Part shown: positions 1 to 9,900 of the stretch, one piece after another
How positions within the stretch are numbered: position 1 is the first letter of the stretch
Layout: the number at the start of each line of letters is the position of its first letter
Assembly (NCBI GenBank): GCA_965196985.1
Contig: CBDALO010000168.1
Location: 1-64,000, forward strand
DNA length: 64,000 nt
Direction of reading: 5' to 3'
Origin: 2-12-FULL-35-23 sp965196985
GTDB taxonomy: Bacteria; Pseudomonadota; Gammaproteobacteria; UBA12402
Translations under genes and position numbers: made by a program
Notes under the pieces: model-generated
What the model was told of the DNA's origin: nothing
The model's database searches: none
What the model saw: only the letters and a program-made list of their open reading frames with translations

Positions 1-1095
1 GAAGCTTTACCTAAGCTTGCCTCCAGGTTGATGAATGAGGCTATGTTAATAGAAAGGGAGCGCCATTTAAATGCCAGTCCTTATGAGCGAACTGGCGATA
101 GAAACGGATATGCGAACGGCTTTAAACCAAGGTTAATTAACACAGGTCAAGGTCAGCTTGAGCTACAGATACCGCAGGTTAGAGACTCCAATGAAGCCTT
201 CTATCCATCAGTCTTAGAGCGAGGTGTACGCTCTGATAGAGCACTTAAGCTGGCTGTCGCTGAAATGTATGTGCATGGGGTTTCCACGCGCAAAGTTGAA
301 AAGGTGCTAAAGCAACTCTGTGGAACAGATATTTCAAGCACAGAGGTAAGCCGTTGCGCTAAATTGTTGGATGAAGATTTAAAGAAATGGCGAAATAAGC
401 CGTTAGGAAAGATAAAATATCTTTGGCTAGATGCACGTTATGAGAAGGTGCGCACTAGCGGCACAGTACAAGACTGTGCGGTATTGATAGCCTATGGCTT
501 TGATGAATCAACCGGCAAGAGAACAGTGCTAGGTGTTTCTGTTGCGTTATCAGAGGCTGAGGTACATTGGCGTGATTTTCTTCAGCAGTTGGTTGAGCGA
601 GGTATACATGGTATTGAGTTGATTACTAGCGACGCTCATACTGGCCTAAAAGCCGCTAGAAGAGCTGTGTTCCCCAGTGTTCCTTGGCAACGCTGCCAAT
701 TTCATTTGCAGCAAAATGCTCAGGCTCACATACCAAAGCGCTCAATGAAGGAACCAGTAGCTGAGGAGATTACAGCTATATTTAATGCCTCAAACATTCA
801 TGAGTCGGAAAGACTATTGGCTATGGCGGTAGATAAATATCAGCAAACAGCACCAGAGCTTTCTTCTTGGTTGGAAGTGAATATACCGGAGGGCTTAGTA
901 GTGATGAACTTTGACAGGCCGCATCAAAAAAGATTAAGAACCAGTAACATAGCTGAGCGCGTAAACAGAGAGGTAAAAAGAAGGACGCATACAGTTGGAA
1001 TTTTCCCTAATACTGAATCGTGCCTAAGGCTCGTATCAGCTGTTTTAGTGGAAATTGATGACCAGTGGAGCGGATCACCTAGATACTTAAGTTGA
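1..1095 (+). CDS. IS256-family transposase (5'-truncated by window edge)
   Basis: The frame is open from base 1, so the gene starts upstream; full copies encode 386 residues from an ATGAGC start. This is a mutator/IS256-type DDE transposase with visible landmarks: the first acidic block around YLWLDARYEK, the block ITSDAHTGLKAA, the conserved CQFHLQQN, and the C-terminal NIAERVNREVKRR with the final acidic residue. It differs from the other copies only at single residues (for example ASRL for VSRL). It cuts and inserts DNA at its own terminal repeats. The sequence looks intact to its stop. Confidence 0.95.
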   Translation, partial: EALPKLASRLMNEAMLIERERHLNASPYERTGDRNGYANGFKPRLINTGQGQLELQIPQVRDSNEAFYPSVLERGVRSDRALKLAVAEMYVHGVSTRKVEKVLKQLCGTDISSTEVSRCAKLLDEDLKKWRNKPLGKIKYLWLDARYEKVRTSGTVQDCAVLIAYGFDESTGKRTVLGVSVALSEAEVHWRDFLQQLVERGIHGIELITSDAHTGLKAARRAVFPSVPWQRCQFHLQQNAQAHIPKRSMKEPVAEEITAIFNASNIHESERLLAMAVDKYQQTAPELSSWLEVNIPEGLVVMNFDRPHQKRLRTSNIAERVNREVKRRTHTVGIFPNTESCLRLVSAVLVEIDDQWSGSPRYLS

Positions 1096-1353
1096 AGTGA
1101 ATAATAAGGCTTCATAGGGTTTTAGGATAGATCATTCTTGTTCTTATTAACGAGATATAATTGCTATTACCTAAAAGTTAATAATTTATTTTGAGAGGAG
1201 AAAAATTTGAGGTATAAATAATTTTTTAGATTGATTAGCATAATTAATTTAAGATATTATGCGATGAGACAGGTACAATAGAGTGCCATTTAGAATTTTA
1301 AAGGTTTTTCTAAGTACTGAAGTTGGTTTTTACAGACAAAATAACGCTCTATC
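1..1353 (+). mobile_element. IS256-family element, copy A (left part outside window)
   Basis: Right part of an IS256-type element whose transposase reads on the plus strand. Its terminus (reverse complement gatagagcgtt) is at 1343-1353 and is the same end seen in three other copies here (19591, 44704, 51777). Complete copies are 1532 bp with imperfect 25-bp terminal inverted repeats and 8-bp target duplications. The left end lies outside the window, so the duplication cannot be checked. Confidence 0.93.
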
Positions 1354-2546
1354 GAGATGTGGCATCAATTCATGCGGACTCAGCTTTAAAACAAACTCAT
1401 GAGTTACCTGAAAAACATGATCAATTCACCCAGACCAATGCATTGCCGCAGAGAAGGGTTGCGGTAGTAGGTGATAGCCCTACCCTATTGTCGTCTTTAT
1501 TGGATGCAGATGAATCCATGGGTGGTGGGGTTGATAGTACTTTAAAAAAAGAGAATCAACTTGCTTCCTCCGTAGGATCAGTTAGCTCGAGGGAACGAGA
1601 AGTTAGTACGAGTTTAGATCTATCTAGGGATGGTGCCGGTCTCTTAGACATTGCCACTTCAAGTGCGCAGCCTGTGATGGAGCGGCGTAAAAGTACTCAT
1701 GATGACGACGAAGACGAAAGCAAAAGAAGTCTCCCTACTAGTATTATTCCAACGTCTGTTGTTACTGAAGTGCTAACTAGCAGTCCACCTAGTGTTAAAG
1801 AGGTAGGTATAGATACGGCGGATTTGCTGGCTGATGAGCAGCCAAGTTTAAGGGACTATATCAGCAGTCGCATACAGAACATAAAGGATGAGTTTAAGTC
1901 GCTATCCAGTGATTCTGGTGTTAGCAATATACTTTCTTCTTGTGATGACTTAGAACGCCATTTGATAGAAGAGTTAAATAGCTTGGAGTCAGGTCCAGCG
2001 GCAGAGTCAATTTCCGTGTCAGGGAGTGGGTTATCTGATACAGAAGTAGAACCAGCTTCTGTATCAGGGAGTGAGTTAGCTAACCCTGATTTATCACAAA
2101 GAAAAGGGGTTTTTGAACGTTACGTTAAGACGGTTTTTCCAGAACGAAATAGACCGAGTGATCCATGGATTGCTTGTCCAGGCACCGTTTTATTGGCTAA
2201 TCAAGCCTATATTAAAGCTCAGCCTCCACTACGTACAGGGGAAATGTGGGGGCGCATTGGGTGGTTAACATTAAAGGTAGCTGCTGCTGCGTTGTTGCTT
2301 GGTGGTGCTGCGGTTGCATCTGTTATGAGCGCTGGGATTTTCCCTGCGGTTGTTTTATCAACAACCGCAGCTGTTGCTGGGCTTGCTACAATGGCTGGGA
2401 TTGGTGGCGTTGTGGGTCTTGTTCATGGGGCCGCTACATTTTTCTCAACTAAGAAAACAGGCTTTAGTACTGAACAGAAAAAAGCTGCGCGGCAAGTTGG
2501 TAGCGAGACATTTGAGCTTAGTCGTCGTATAGCATGTAGTGGCTAG
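1354..2546 (+). pseudogene. Hypothetical protein, 5' end replaced by IS256; effector-like
   Basis: The open frame runs from inside the IS256 end (1323) to 2546, and the native part begins at 1354, so the true start has been lost or lies further downstream. About 396 native residues remain. The first 270 are hydrophilic and rich in Ser, Asp and Glu, with a short acidic DDDEDES patch and a duplicated SVSGSxLxxxEV-like unit near residues 230-250. Near the C terminus there are two long Ala/Gly-rich hydrophobic stretches (about residues 318-375) that could form a membrane hairpin. I recognise no family. A soluble region plus a C-terminal hairpin is common in proteins that intracellular bacteria send into host membranes, but that is inference. 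A promoter reading out of the IS could still express it. Confidence 0.5.
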
Positions 2547-2573
2547 TGCTTAGGCTTTTGAGTAATAAGGTTG

Positions 2574-2906
2574 TTATTCATCGCTATGATGATGCCCAAC
2601 CACATCATCTTGAATAGGAATATCGCGGGCAGCATTAATGCTCTCGCGTAATTCCTTGCCTGGTTTGAAGTGAACGGCATATTTAGGTGGTGTGATAAGC
2701 TTTTCGCCGGTTTTAGGGTTGTGGGCTTGTCGAGGTGGGCGATAGTGTAATGAAAAACTACCAAAGCCACGGATTTCAATGCGTCCGCCTTGGCTTAAGT
2801 GTTGGCTCATCTTATCTAAAACGGCATTGATGCTTAAGGCAACATCTTGCTCTGAAAGTTGATCTTGTCTGCGTCCTACCAATTCGACTAGTTCTGACTT
2901 AATCAT
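2574..2906 (-). CDS. ihfB: Integration host factor beta subunit (HU family)
   Basis: A 110-residue HU/IHF-family DNA-bending protein. It starts MIKSELVELV and has the IHF-beta pattern: GRIEIRGFGSFSLHYRPPR, then NPKTGEKL, with the proline that intercalates DNA in the arm, and VHFKPGKELRE at the end. It would pair with IhfA to bend DNA at specific sites in transcription, replication initiation and site-specific recombination. The tail after the HU fold (IPIQDDVVGHHHSDE) is acidic and His-rich, somewhat longer than in E. coli. In many gammaproteobacteria ihfB follows rpsA and precedes lapA; here the upstream side is an unrelated divergent region. Confidence 0.95.
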   Translation of the reverse strand: MIKSELVELVGRRQDQLSEQDVALSINAVLDKMSQHLSQGGRIEIRGFGSFSLHYRPPRQAHNPKTGEKLITPPKYAVHFKPGKELRESINAARDIPIQDDVVGHHHSDE

Positions 2907-3009
2907 GGGTCTGCCTCATAGTCAAAATTTTATCCATATCAAAAATATTAGCATTTCAATTTTAGCCTTGCACGTAATTTCTGAAACTTTTCGTTAAAAA
3001 TCAAAGGAC

Positions 3010-3576
3010 TTAGACCTGTTGAGACTTTCTTTTATAATAAAAACGCCAGATTAGTATCGCGGCAACAATCAAAATGATTGGGATCATAATAACGATCAAA
3101 TATTTCACAAAAAAAGCTGAGCAGGCAGCCATTAAACCTAATAAAACACCAATCAGCATAAACATGGCGTCAAAATGTACGCCAGCAATAAAGATGGCAA
3201 AAGCAAGCAGAATGAGGACGAACAAAGCCCCTGCTAAGTAGTTAATGATTCCTGAGCTAACAATGGTTGAAACTAGAAAAACTGCGGCGAGTAGGGCGAT
3301 CCAATGAATAACCTCTTTCCATATCGTTGAGCCGCTTAGTTTATGGCTGCGAGAGACATGCCAGCTTAACCACAGACACATAATGGCGAAAATTGGAACA
3401 ATAAGTAACCAGTAGTGCCAGGCAAAAGTAGGGGCAAAAACGGTGATAAAGACACCCAAGGTAGAGAGTATTAGTAAAGCTAGGCCAACAATTAAGCGTT
3501 CTTTAAGGTGTGAGGTGCGAATTTCAATAACGTTACGATCATTGAGTGAGTTTAATGTTTTGTCAGTCCAAGACAT
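3010..3576 (-). CDS. Six-TM hypothetical inner-membrane protein
   Basis: A 188-residue protein with a short hydrophilic N terminus (about 25 residues), then six hydrophobic stretches packed in pairs and a basic C-terminal tail (YYKRKSQQV). The upstream sequence reads GAGAGGAGAATCAC before ATG, a good ribosome site, which supports this start. I do not recognise the family; its even TM count and positive tail fit an inner-membrane protein with both ends in the cytoplasm. It is 103 bp from ihfB on the same strand, but no functional link is visible. Confidence 0.7.
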   Translation of the reverse strand: MSWTDKTLNSLNDRNVIEIRTSHLKERLIVGLALLILSTLGVFITVFAPTFAWHYWLLIVPIFAIMCLWLSWHVSRSHKLSGSTIWKEVIHWIALLAAVFLVSTIVSSGIINYLAGALFVLILLAFAIFIAGVHFDAMFMLIGVLLGLMAACSAFFVKYLIVIMIPIILIVAAILIWRFYYKRKSQQV

Positions 3577-3701
3577 GTGATTCTCCTCTCTTTTGGTGTT
3601 GTTTTGTAGGCTCTTTTATCTAAATTTACATTTTGTTTGCTAATTTGCGAGTCACTTTTGCTTCCTGATAGGTTACTATATCGACCTTGTTAGAATTATT
3701 C

Positions 3702-3707
3702 TATAAT
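3702..3707 (+). promoter_or_regulatory. -10 box (TATAAT) for a near-leaderless transcript
   Basis: A perfect TATAAT lies only 10 bp before the ATG at 3718. Transcription from it would start a few bases before the ATG, and no Shine-Dalgarno is visible in the short gap. No strong -35 box is obvious. This suggests a leaderless or near-leaderless mRNA for the DUF2066 gene, unless an upstream promoter also works. Confidence 0.4.
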
Positions 3708-3717
3708 CCGGGCCACT

Positions 3718-4770
3718 ATGAGAAAGATTTTCTTTATATTATTTGCGTGTGTGTCATCTGTCCAAGCTTGGGCTGTGACGGTGCCGCATCTTTATCAAGC
3801 AAGCTATCCAGTTGCTTCTCAGCAAGTGAGCCGCAGTAGTTTGTTTTCTAAAGGGTTGGCTGAGGTTTTAGTTAAAGTGAGTGGTAATAGTCAAGTGGTA
3901 ACGCTGCCTCCTGTTAAGCTAGCTACGGCACAGGCGGGTAATTATGTTGATCAGTATTTTTATCAAAAGTCTTCTGAGCCTGAGCAGCAGCTGTTACTGA
4001 CTATGCGTTTTTCAGAGGTAGCTATTAATCAATTGTTACGTGCTAATGATCAGGCTATATGGGGTAGTGATAGGCCGCTCACTTTGGTTTGGTTGGTTGT
4101 GAAGAATGGGACAAGCTTACAGTTAATTAGCAGTGAGGAAGTTGATGACTCTTTGGCAAAAGTGTTGATGACAGATGCTAACGCTCGAGGTTTCCCATTA
4201 GAGTGGCCAATGATGGACTTAACTGATATGCAGCTAGTTAGTGCTAATGATATATTGCAGGATAACGTGCTTGCTGTAGAGAATGCTTCCAAGAGATATT
4301 TGCCTAATGCGATTTTAATGGTTTTGCTTGATAAAACTAATCCTACGGCAATATCAAGCGATTGGACCTTGCTTTTTCAAGGGCAACAACAGCAATGGCA
4401 TGCCGAGGGCGCTACAGTGAGCGAAGCCTTGCAGGTAGGGTTGAATGATGTAGTTGATGCTATTGCTACTAAATATGCAGTAAAAGAAACACCAGCCAAT
4501 CAACAAGCAGTAGAGTTACAGGTTAACCATGTTAATAGTATTGCTCGTTTTGCTGAAGTTAACCGTTACTTGGCACAATTAACAGGGGTTGCACATGTGC
4601 AAGTTACCAATGTTCAAGAGGGGTTAATTACTTTTAAGTTGCAAATAAATAGCTCGCTTCAGGCATTGTTGGCTCAGATAAAATTAGGGAAGCGTTTGTT
4701 GCCTGTGTCGCAATATGGTGAAGCTGATGCGCAGCAGACACGATTGATTTTTCAGTATACGGGGACTTAG
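3718..4770 (+). CDS. DUF2066-family exported protein
   Basis: 350 residues with a clear Sec signal peptide (MRKIFFILFACVSSVQAWA, cleavage near residue 19-20). The mature part matches the DUF2066 family: a VPHLYQASYPVASQ opening, repeated conserved WLVV and LPNAILMVLLD strands, and a C-terminal alpha/beta domain. In many gammaproteobacteria a DUF2066 gene sits just upstream of perM and hda, as here; the order is the main support. The molecular role of DUF2066 is not established. It is followed after 11 bp by the permease, so the three genes are likely one operon. Confidence 0.8.
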   Translation: MRKIFFILFACVSSVQAWAVTVPHLYQASYPVASQQVSRSSLFSKGLAEVLVKVSGNSQVVTLPPVKLATAQAGNYVDQYFYQKSSEPEQQLLLTMRFSEVAINQLLRANDQAIWGSDRPLTLVWLVVKNGTSLQLISSEEVDDSLAKVLMTDANARGFPLEWPMMDLTDMQLVSANDILQDNVLAVENASKRYLPNAILMVLLDKTNPTAISSDWTLLFQGQQQQWHAEGATVSEALQVGLNDVVDAIATKYAVKETPANQQAVELQVNHVNSIARFAEVNRYLAQLTGVAHVQVTNVQEGLITFKLQINSSLQALLAQIKLGKRLLPVSQYGEADAQQTRLIFQYTGT

Positions 4771-4781
4771 GAGAGGCTTAT

Positions 4782-5861
4782 ATGACCGACTCAATGCGTT
4801 GGTTCACTTTAGTTATCATAGTGATCTTTTTAGGTGTTGTATATTTGTTAGGTCCGGTATTGATGCCATTTGTACTGTCATTTTTGCTTGCTTATTTTCT
4901 AGATCCAGTAGTAACTCGTTTAGCAAGGTGGAAGGTTCCACGGTTTCTTTCGGCTTTTTTAGTTTTTTTGTTAGTGGTTGCAATTATTTTAGCAGTTTTG
5001 TTGAGCTTATTGCCTGCTTTAGAAAGGCAGGTTGTCGCTTTTGCCCACACTGTACCTGCTATGTTTGCCTGGGTTAAGCAAACGGCTATTCCTTGGATTA
5101 ATGCGCGACTGCATTTAAATATCAATATTGACTCGGCTGCTATTCAAGCAGCAGTTATGAAACATTTCCAATCAGGGCAAGGCAAGTTAGCGCAGACAGT
5201 ATTTAAAACGGTGTTTAACTCAGGTTATATGATGATAGAAATTGTGATGAACGTCATTATGATTCCTGTGATTACCATTTACCTGTTAGTTGACTGGGTT
5301 AAGGTAACGACACATGGTAAAGATTTGTTGCCATTTGCACCTCATAAGAGAGACAGAGCTGCGGGGCTAATTAAAGAATGTGGAGATGTGTTAGCAGGTT
5401 TTTTACGTGGACAGTTGTTGGTAATGATTGGCTCAGGCGTAGTTTATTCAATTGGTCTAAGTATTTTAGGGTTGGATTTGGCTTTATTGGTAGGTGTGTT
5501 AGCGGGTTGTTTAACGATTGTGCCGTATCTTGGTTTTATTAGTGGTGTGTTAATTGCTTTGATTGCGACAGCTTTACAGTTTCCGACACTTTGGCACTTT
5601 ATTGGTGTGTTGATCGTTTTTGCAGTTGGTGTGTTGTGTGAGAATTTTGTTTTTTCTCCGTTGTTTGTAGGGGATAGGATTGGCCTTCATCCTGTAGCCG
5701 TGATCTTTGCAGTGTTAGCTGGTGGTAAGCTGTTCGGGTTTGTTGGAGTGTTGCTGGCTTTGCCTGCTGCGGCAGTAATTATGGTGTTATTTCGTCATTG
5801 GCATAATTATTACTTTAGCAAAGAGCCTGAGCAGGATGATGCCTTTCAGGGGGTGTCATGA
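4782..5861 (+). CDS. perM: AI-2E/PerM-family membrane permease
   Basis: 359 residues with about eight TM segments in the PerM/UPF0118 (AI-2E transporter) arrangement: two N-terminal helices, a soluble middle part (about residues 75-145), then a hydrophobic C-terminal half with the family motif GDRIGLHPVAVIFAVLAGGKLFG. Members have been linked to autoinducer-2 export or sodium/proton antiport; the substrate here cannot be read from sequence. The ribosome site GGAGAGG precedes ATG at 4782. The stop overlaps the hda start (TCATGA), so translation is coupled. Confidence 0.85.
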   Translation: MTDSMRWFTLVIIVIFLGVVYLLGPVLMPFVLSFLLAYFLDPVVTRLARWKVPRFLSAFLVFLLVVAIILAVLLSLLPALERQVVAFAHTVPAMFAWVKQTAIPWINARLHLNINIDSAAIQAAVMKHFQSGQGKLAQTVFKTVFNSGYMMIEIVMNVIMIPVITIYLLVDWVKVTTHGKDLLPFAPHKRDRAAGLIKECGDVLAGFLRGQLLVMIGSGVVYSIGLSILGLDLALLVGVLAGCLTIVPYLGFISGVLIALIATALQFPTLWHFIGVLIVFAVGVLCENFVFSPLFVGDRIGLHPVAVIFAVLAGGKLFGFVGVLLALPAAAVIMVLFRHWHNYYFSKEPEQDDAFQGVS

Positions 5862-6553
5862 ACGAACAGCTAACTTTAGCTCTCAATTTGCCGCCAGATG
5901 CTGTTTTTGCAAACTTTTACCCGGGTGCGGAGAATCAGCAACTCATTATGACTTTGCAAGAAGTGGCTCGTGGTCGAGGTGAACAATTTATTTATTTGTG
6001 GAGTAATGCGGGTGCAGGGCGCACTCACTTGCTGCAAGCATGTTGTCATGTTGCAGATTATTTGAAGTTGGCTCCTATCTATTTATCACTTGCTGAGCTT
6101 GACCATTTGGATCCGAGTTTGCTTGATGGTCTTGAGGCTTTACATTTAGTTTGTATTGATGATGTTCAGGGTATTGCTGGGCGTCCAGCATGGGAAGAGG
6201 CTTTTTTTCATTTCTTTAATCGGATGCGTGAAGCGGGTAAGCGGCTTATTGTCGCGGGGCAGGTTTCACCTAGTCAGCTTGGTATGGCTCTGCCTGATTT
6301 AGTGTCGCGTTTGTCTTGGGGAGTAACATTCCATCTAAAAACACTGAGTGATGAAGGAAAGTTACAGGCGTTGTTACTGCGAGCTAAAGGTCGAGGGTTA
6401 TATGTTCCTGATAAAGTAGCTCAATATCTTATCAAACATTGGCCGCGTGATATGCGCTCTTTGTTTGAGGCATTAGATAAACTCGATCATGCTTCTTTGG
6501 TGGCAAAGCGCAAACTGACGGTGCCTTTTGTTAAGGAAGTGTTAGCACTGTAG
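5858..6553 (+). CDS. hda: DnaA regulatory inactivator Hda
   Basis: 231 residues, DnaA-like AAA+ fold without the DNA-binding domain IV, the usual size for Hda. Visible landmarks are an N-terminal clamp-binding peptide (QLTLALNL), a degenerate Walker A (WSNAGAGRTHLLQAC), a Walker B (LVCIDDVQGI) and a sensor II region near WPRDMRSLFEAL. Hda works with the DNA-loaded sliding clamp to promote ATP hydrolysis by DnaA and prevents re-initiation of replication. The start ATG overlaps the perM stop by four bases. Confidence 0.95.
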   Translation: MNEQLTLALNLPPDAVFANFYPGAENQQLIMTLQEVARGRGEQFIYLWSNAGAGRTHLLQACCHVADYLKLAPIYLSLAELDHLDPSLLDGLEALHLVCIDDVQGIAGRPAWEEAFFHFFNRMREAGKRLIVAGQVSPSQLGMALPDLVSRLSWGVTFHLKTLSDEGKLQALLLRAKGRGLYVPDKVAQYLIKHWPRDMRSLFEALDKLDHASLVAKRKLTVPFVKEVLAL

Positions 6554-6914
6554 GTGCTGGTTAGAGCTATATTTGGCCGGTATGATGAGTCAAACTGCCA
6601 ATATTATCAAAAGGTTAATTATCCTCTTTATCAAGTAGCTATTTATTGGTTAATTTTGTTAATACCAGTAGTTGTACTATTTGATGATGTAGGGGGAGTC
6701 ATGTATTATCCGACAAAAGTAAGTGGTGGGATTGAGCTCTGCGCTTGGACGCATTGCCAAGCGGTTGGTTGAATCTTGCCCATTTTTTATTTTGTCGGCA
6801 TCGGTGAGTTATTTTTTTGTGTAGTAGGTGTTGTTGTATACCTTTATTATTTCATAAAAGTTTATCCTTCAGTTAACAGTCCGTAGAGTTAATCTGTGTT
6901 AAGGGAGTTTAAGT
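6554..6914. other. Intergenic stretch without a supported gene
   Basis: 361 bp between hda and the NRPS gene. One short open frame (6554-6772) has no start signal and no recognisable product. A 9-bp inverted repeat (ccgacaaaa at 6710-6718, ttttgtcgg at 6790-6798) is present. Several stops in all frames suggest either a decayed gene or an untranslated leader. The NRPS promoter must lie here, but I see no convincing sigma-70 site. Confidence 0.5.
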
Positions 6915-9900
6915 TTGGAACTGTGTGTTCAAGTTTCTTCAACATTTATTGCTAACCCTATTGCTGATTATCTATTTACTTTAATAGGTAAGATAGGCTA
7001 TGAGCCTACTATTAAGTTCTCCCCTTATAATCAAGTTTTACAGTCGTTATTGCAGCCTGATGTTATCTCTGAGGCTAACACTATTAGTGTAGAGCTAGTT
7101 TTATTTCGTTATAGCGATTGGTTGAAGCTTGATCGGGTTGTAGATAAGAGTGAGTTGGCTACTGAAATTAGGAATTTAACTGCAGAGCTTTTAGAGGCAG
7201 TGAAAAGCTATAAAGCAGCACACAACTCTATGCTTATCTTGTGTCAGTTACCAGATAAGCCTTTAGAGGAAAAAGGTTTCTCTTTAGATGAGTTTTCTTC
7301 AAGCCTTGATCAATTTTACAAACAGTCGGGGCTAGCTATTCAAGATGTTGCCTTAATAACTGGTACTCAAGTCAAAGCTTTTTGTGATGGTAAAAGTATC
7401 TATGATGAAACAGGTGATGCAATTGGAGCCCTTCCTTTTGGAGATTATCTGTTTGCCTGTTTAGGGCTGAATGTGGTTAGGTTGATTAATTCGAAGTTGC
7501 AAAAGCCTAACAAAGTTATTGTTGTCGATTGTGATCAGGTTCTTTGGAAAGGTGTTTGTGCTGAAGTTGGCCCAAAACGCGTTGACTTGGATGAGGCTAG
7601 CCTTTTTTTGCAAAAGTTTTTAGTTGGCCAATGTAACAAAGGAAAGTTAATTTGCTTAGCTAGCAAAAATATTGAGAAAGACGTTTTAGCTGTTTTTAGA
7701 GAGCGCTCTGACATGGTGCTAAAGGAGTCTCACCTTACCTCAATGAAAGTTAACTGGGAGAGTAAATCAGAGAACATCAATATGCTAGCTGAGGAGCTGT
7801 CTCTTGGGTTGGATAGTTTTATTTTTATTGATGATAACCCGGTTGAGATTGCTGATGTTGAGCTTAATTGCCCAGGTGTCCTTACGATTACTTTTCCTGA
7901 AGAGCAAGTGCCGCATTTTCTCAACAATTTTTGGGCTTTTGATGTTTTTCGTGTCACCAAAGAGGATGCAAAGAGACAAACGTATTATAAGCAAAGTGTT
8001 CAGCGTAATCAGTTGCTAAAGAAATCGGCTGGATTGGAGGGTTTTATAAAGCAGCTTGACCTGAAAGTAGAAATTGGTAAAGCACTAGATTTACATATTG
8101 ATCGTATTTCGCAGCTATTAATGCGTTCTAATCAGTTTAATTTTACAACTAGACGACATGATGTCACAGCATTACAAAGCATGCTTGCTAAAGGATTTGA
8201 GTGTTTGTCTGTTTTTGTGTCAGATCGTTTTGGTGATTATGGTTTAGTGGGTGTTGTTATTTATAAGATTGAACAAGATAAAGGTGTTCTTGAGGTGGAT
8301 AGCCTTTTGTTAAGCTGTAGGGTGTTAGGGCGTGGTGTAGAATTTGAGCTTGTTCGGTATTTAGCACAAATAGCACGTAGTCAATCTATAGGTTCTATTT
8401 CTTTTACCTTCATAAGAACAGAACGAAATATTGTTGCTGAAAAATTTTTGAAGATTATCGTTGATCAATCAGATGCAACTATCTTGGATGATCACTATGT
8501 TTTTGAAAGTGAAAAGCTTGAGCAAGTTGTGCTAGAGAAAGGGCAAAGCAGTGCTGATCACGGTGATGCTTCACCGGTTGCTAAACCAAGTCAAAAAAAA
8601 GAGGTGAGCAACAATGCGGAATATTTTTTTGACATCGCTAATAGGCTAAGTGTTCCTGATAATTTAATTGGCTTTTGTTTGGGGGAGTCTAAGCGGGTAT
8701 TTGATAAGGAGGTGGTTTTACCTCAAACCCCTTTAGAGCAGTCATTGGTTAACGTATGGGAAAAACAGTTAAACGTTCACCCTGTGGGGGTGGATGACAA
8801 TTTTTTTCTGTTGGGTGGAGATTCTATTGCAGCAGTAAAAGTTATCTCTGACTTTTGGCAGGAGACAGGGGTCTTATTGGAGTTAACGCAGTTTTTGAAA
8901 TTTCCAACAGTTCGCTTGTTGCTTAGTACCCGAGAAGAAGGGGTATTAAAGACACAGTTGACCAAAAGAGCGGGGGGGCTTAGTAGGGCGCCACTATCTT
9001 TTTCTCAGAGTAGGCTTTGGTATTTGCATCAGCTTAATGCGGTAAAGTCAGTATACAACATGTCTATCGTATGGGAGATTGGTGGTTGTCTGGATGTTGA
9101 GGCTTTACAGCAAAGTGTGAATTCACTTTTAGAAAGGCATGTGTCGTTTAGGACTAAGTTTTCTATTGATAGTGAAGGTGTGCCTTTTCAAGAGGTTCTG
9201 CCTTCATCCTCAGTGCTGGTATTAGTTGAGGTGAATGAGGTTGATTGCGAAGAGATTGAGCTAAAAAGCTATATAAAAGCATTAGCTAACAAGCCTTTTG
9301 ATTTAAAAAAACCACCACTTATTCGATTAAACTATGTAAAAACGAAAGCGCAGGACTATCTGGTTTTAGTTATTCACCATATTATTCATGATGGTTGGTC
9401 ATTTGAGATTTTTTGCCATGAGCTCGCGGCGTTTTATAATGCTTATATAGAAGACAAGGAGCTGCCTTCTGCTCTATTGAGGCAAGAGCCACTGGATATG
9501 TTGGACTTTGCAATTTGGCAGCGGCAAACGCTAACAACAAAAGCATTACAAGATGAAGTTGGGTATTGGTGTGATTTTTTGTCTGGCTATGAAGGGGCTG
9601 CTCTCTCGAGGGATCTAAACCTTACTTGTAGCAAAAATAGTGGTGCGCGTGTTCCTTTTGTCATTCCTAAAAAGTTAGTTAGCCAGTTAAAAACTAAGTT
9701 TTTAAATCATACTACATTGTTTAATGTGCTTTTCTCTGTGTTTTCATTGTCCTTGTATTACTATTCAGATTTTAAAGAAAAGTTCCTTATTGGCACGGCA
9801 ACTTCTGGACGCTCTGTGTTGGGAACTAACTCTATAATTGGCTTTTTTGTTAATATCCTTTTGTTGCGTTGTGATCTTTCTGAAAATATTTCCGTAGAAA

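Noticed and set aside
924..1115. 63-codon minus-strand frame seen in every IS256 copy (also 19829, 44942, 52015)
   Set aside because: Antisense shadow of the transposase C terminus; no ribosome site and no known IS256 second gene.
6554..6772. 72-codon open frame after hda
   Set aside because: No start signal, low-complexity hydrophobic content and no recognisable family; left as intergenic.
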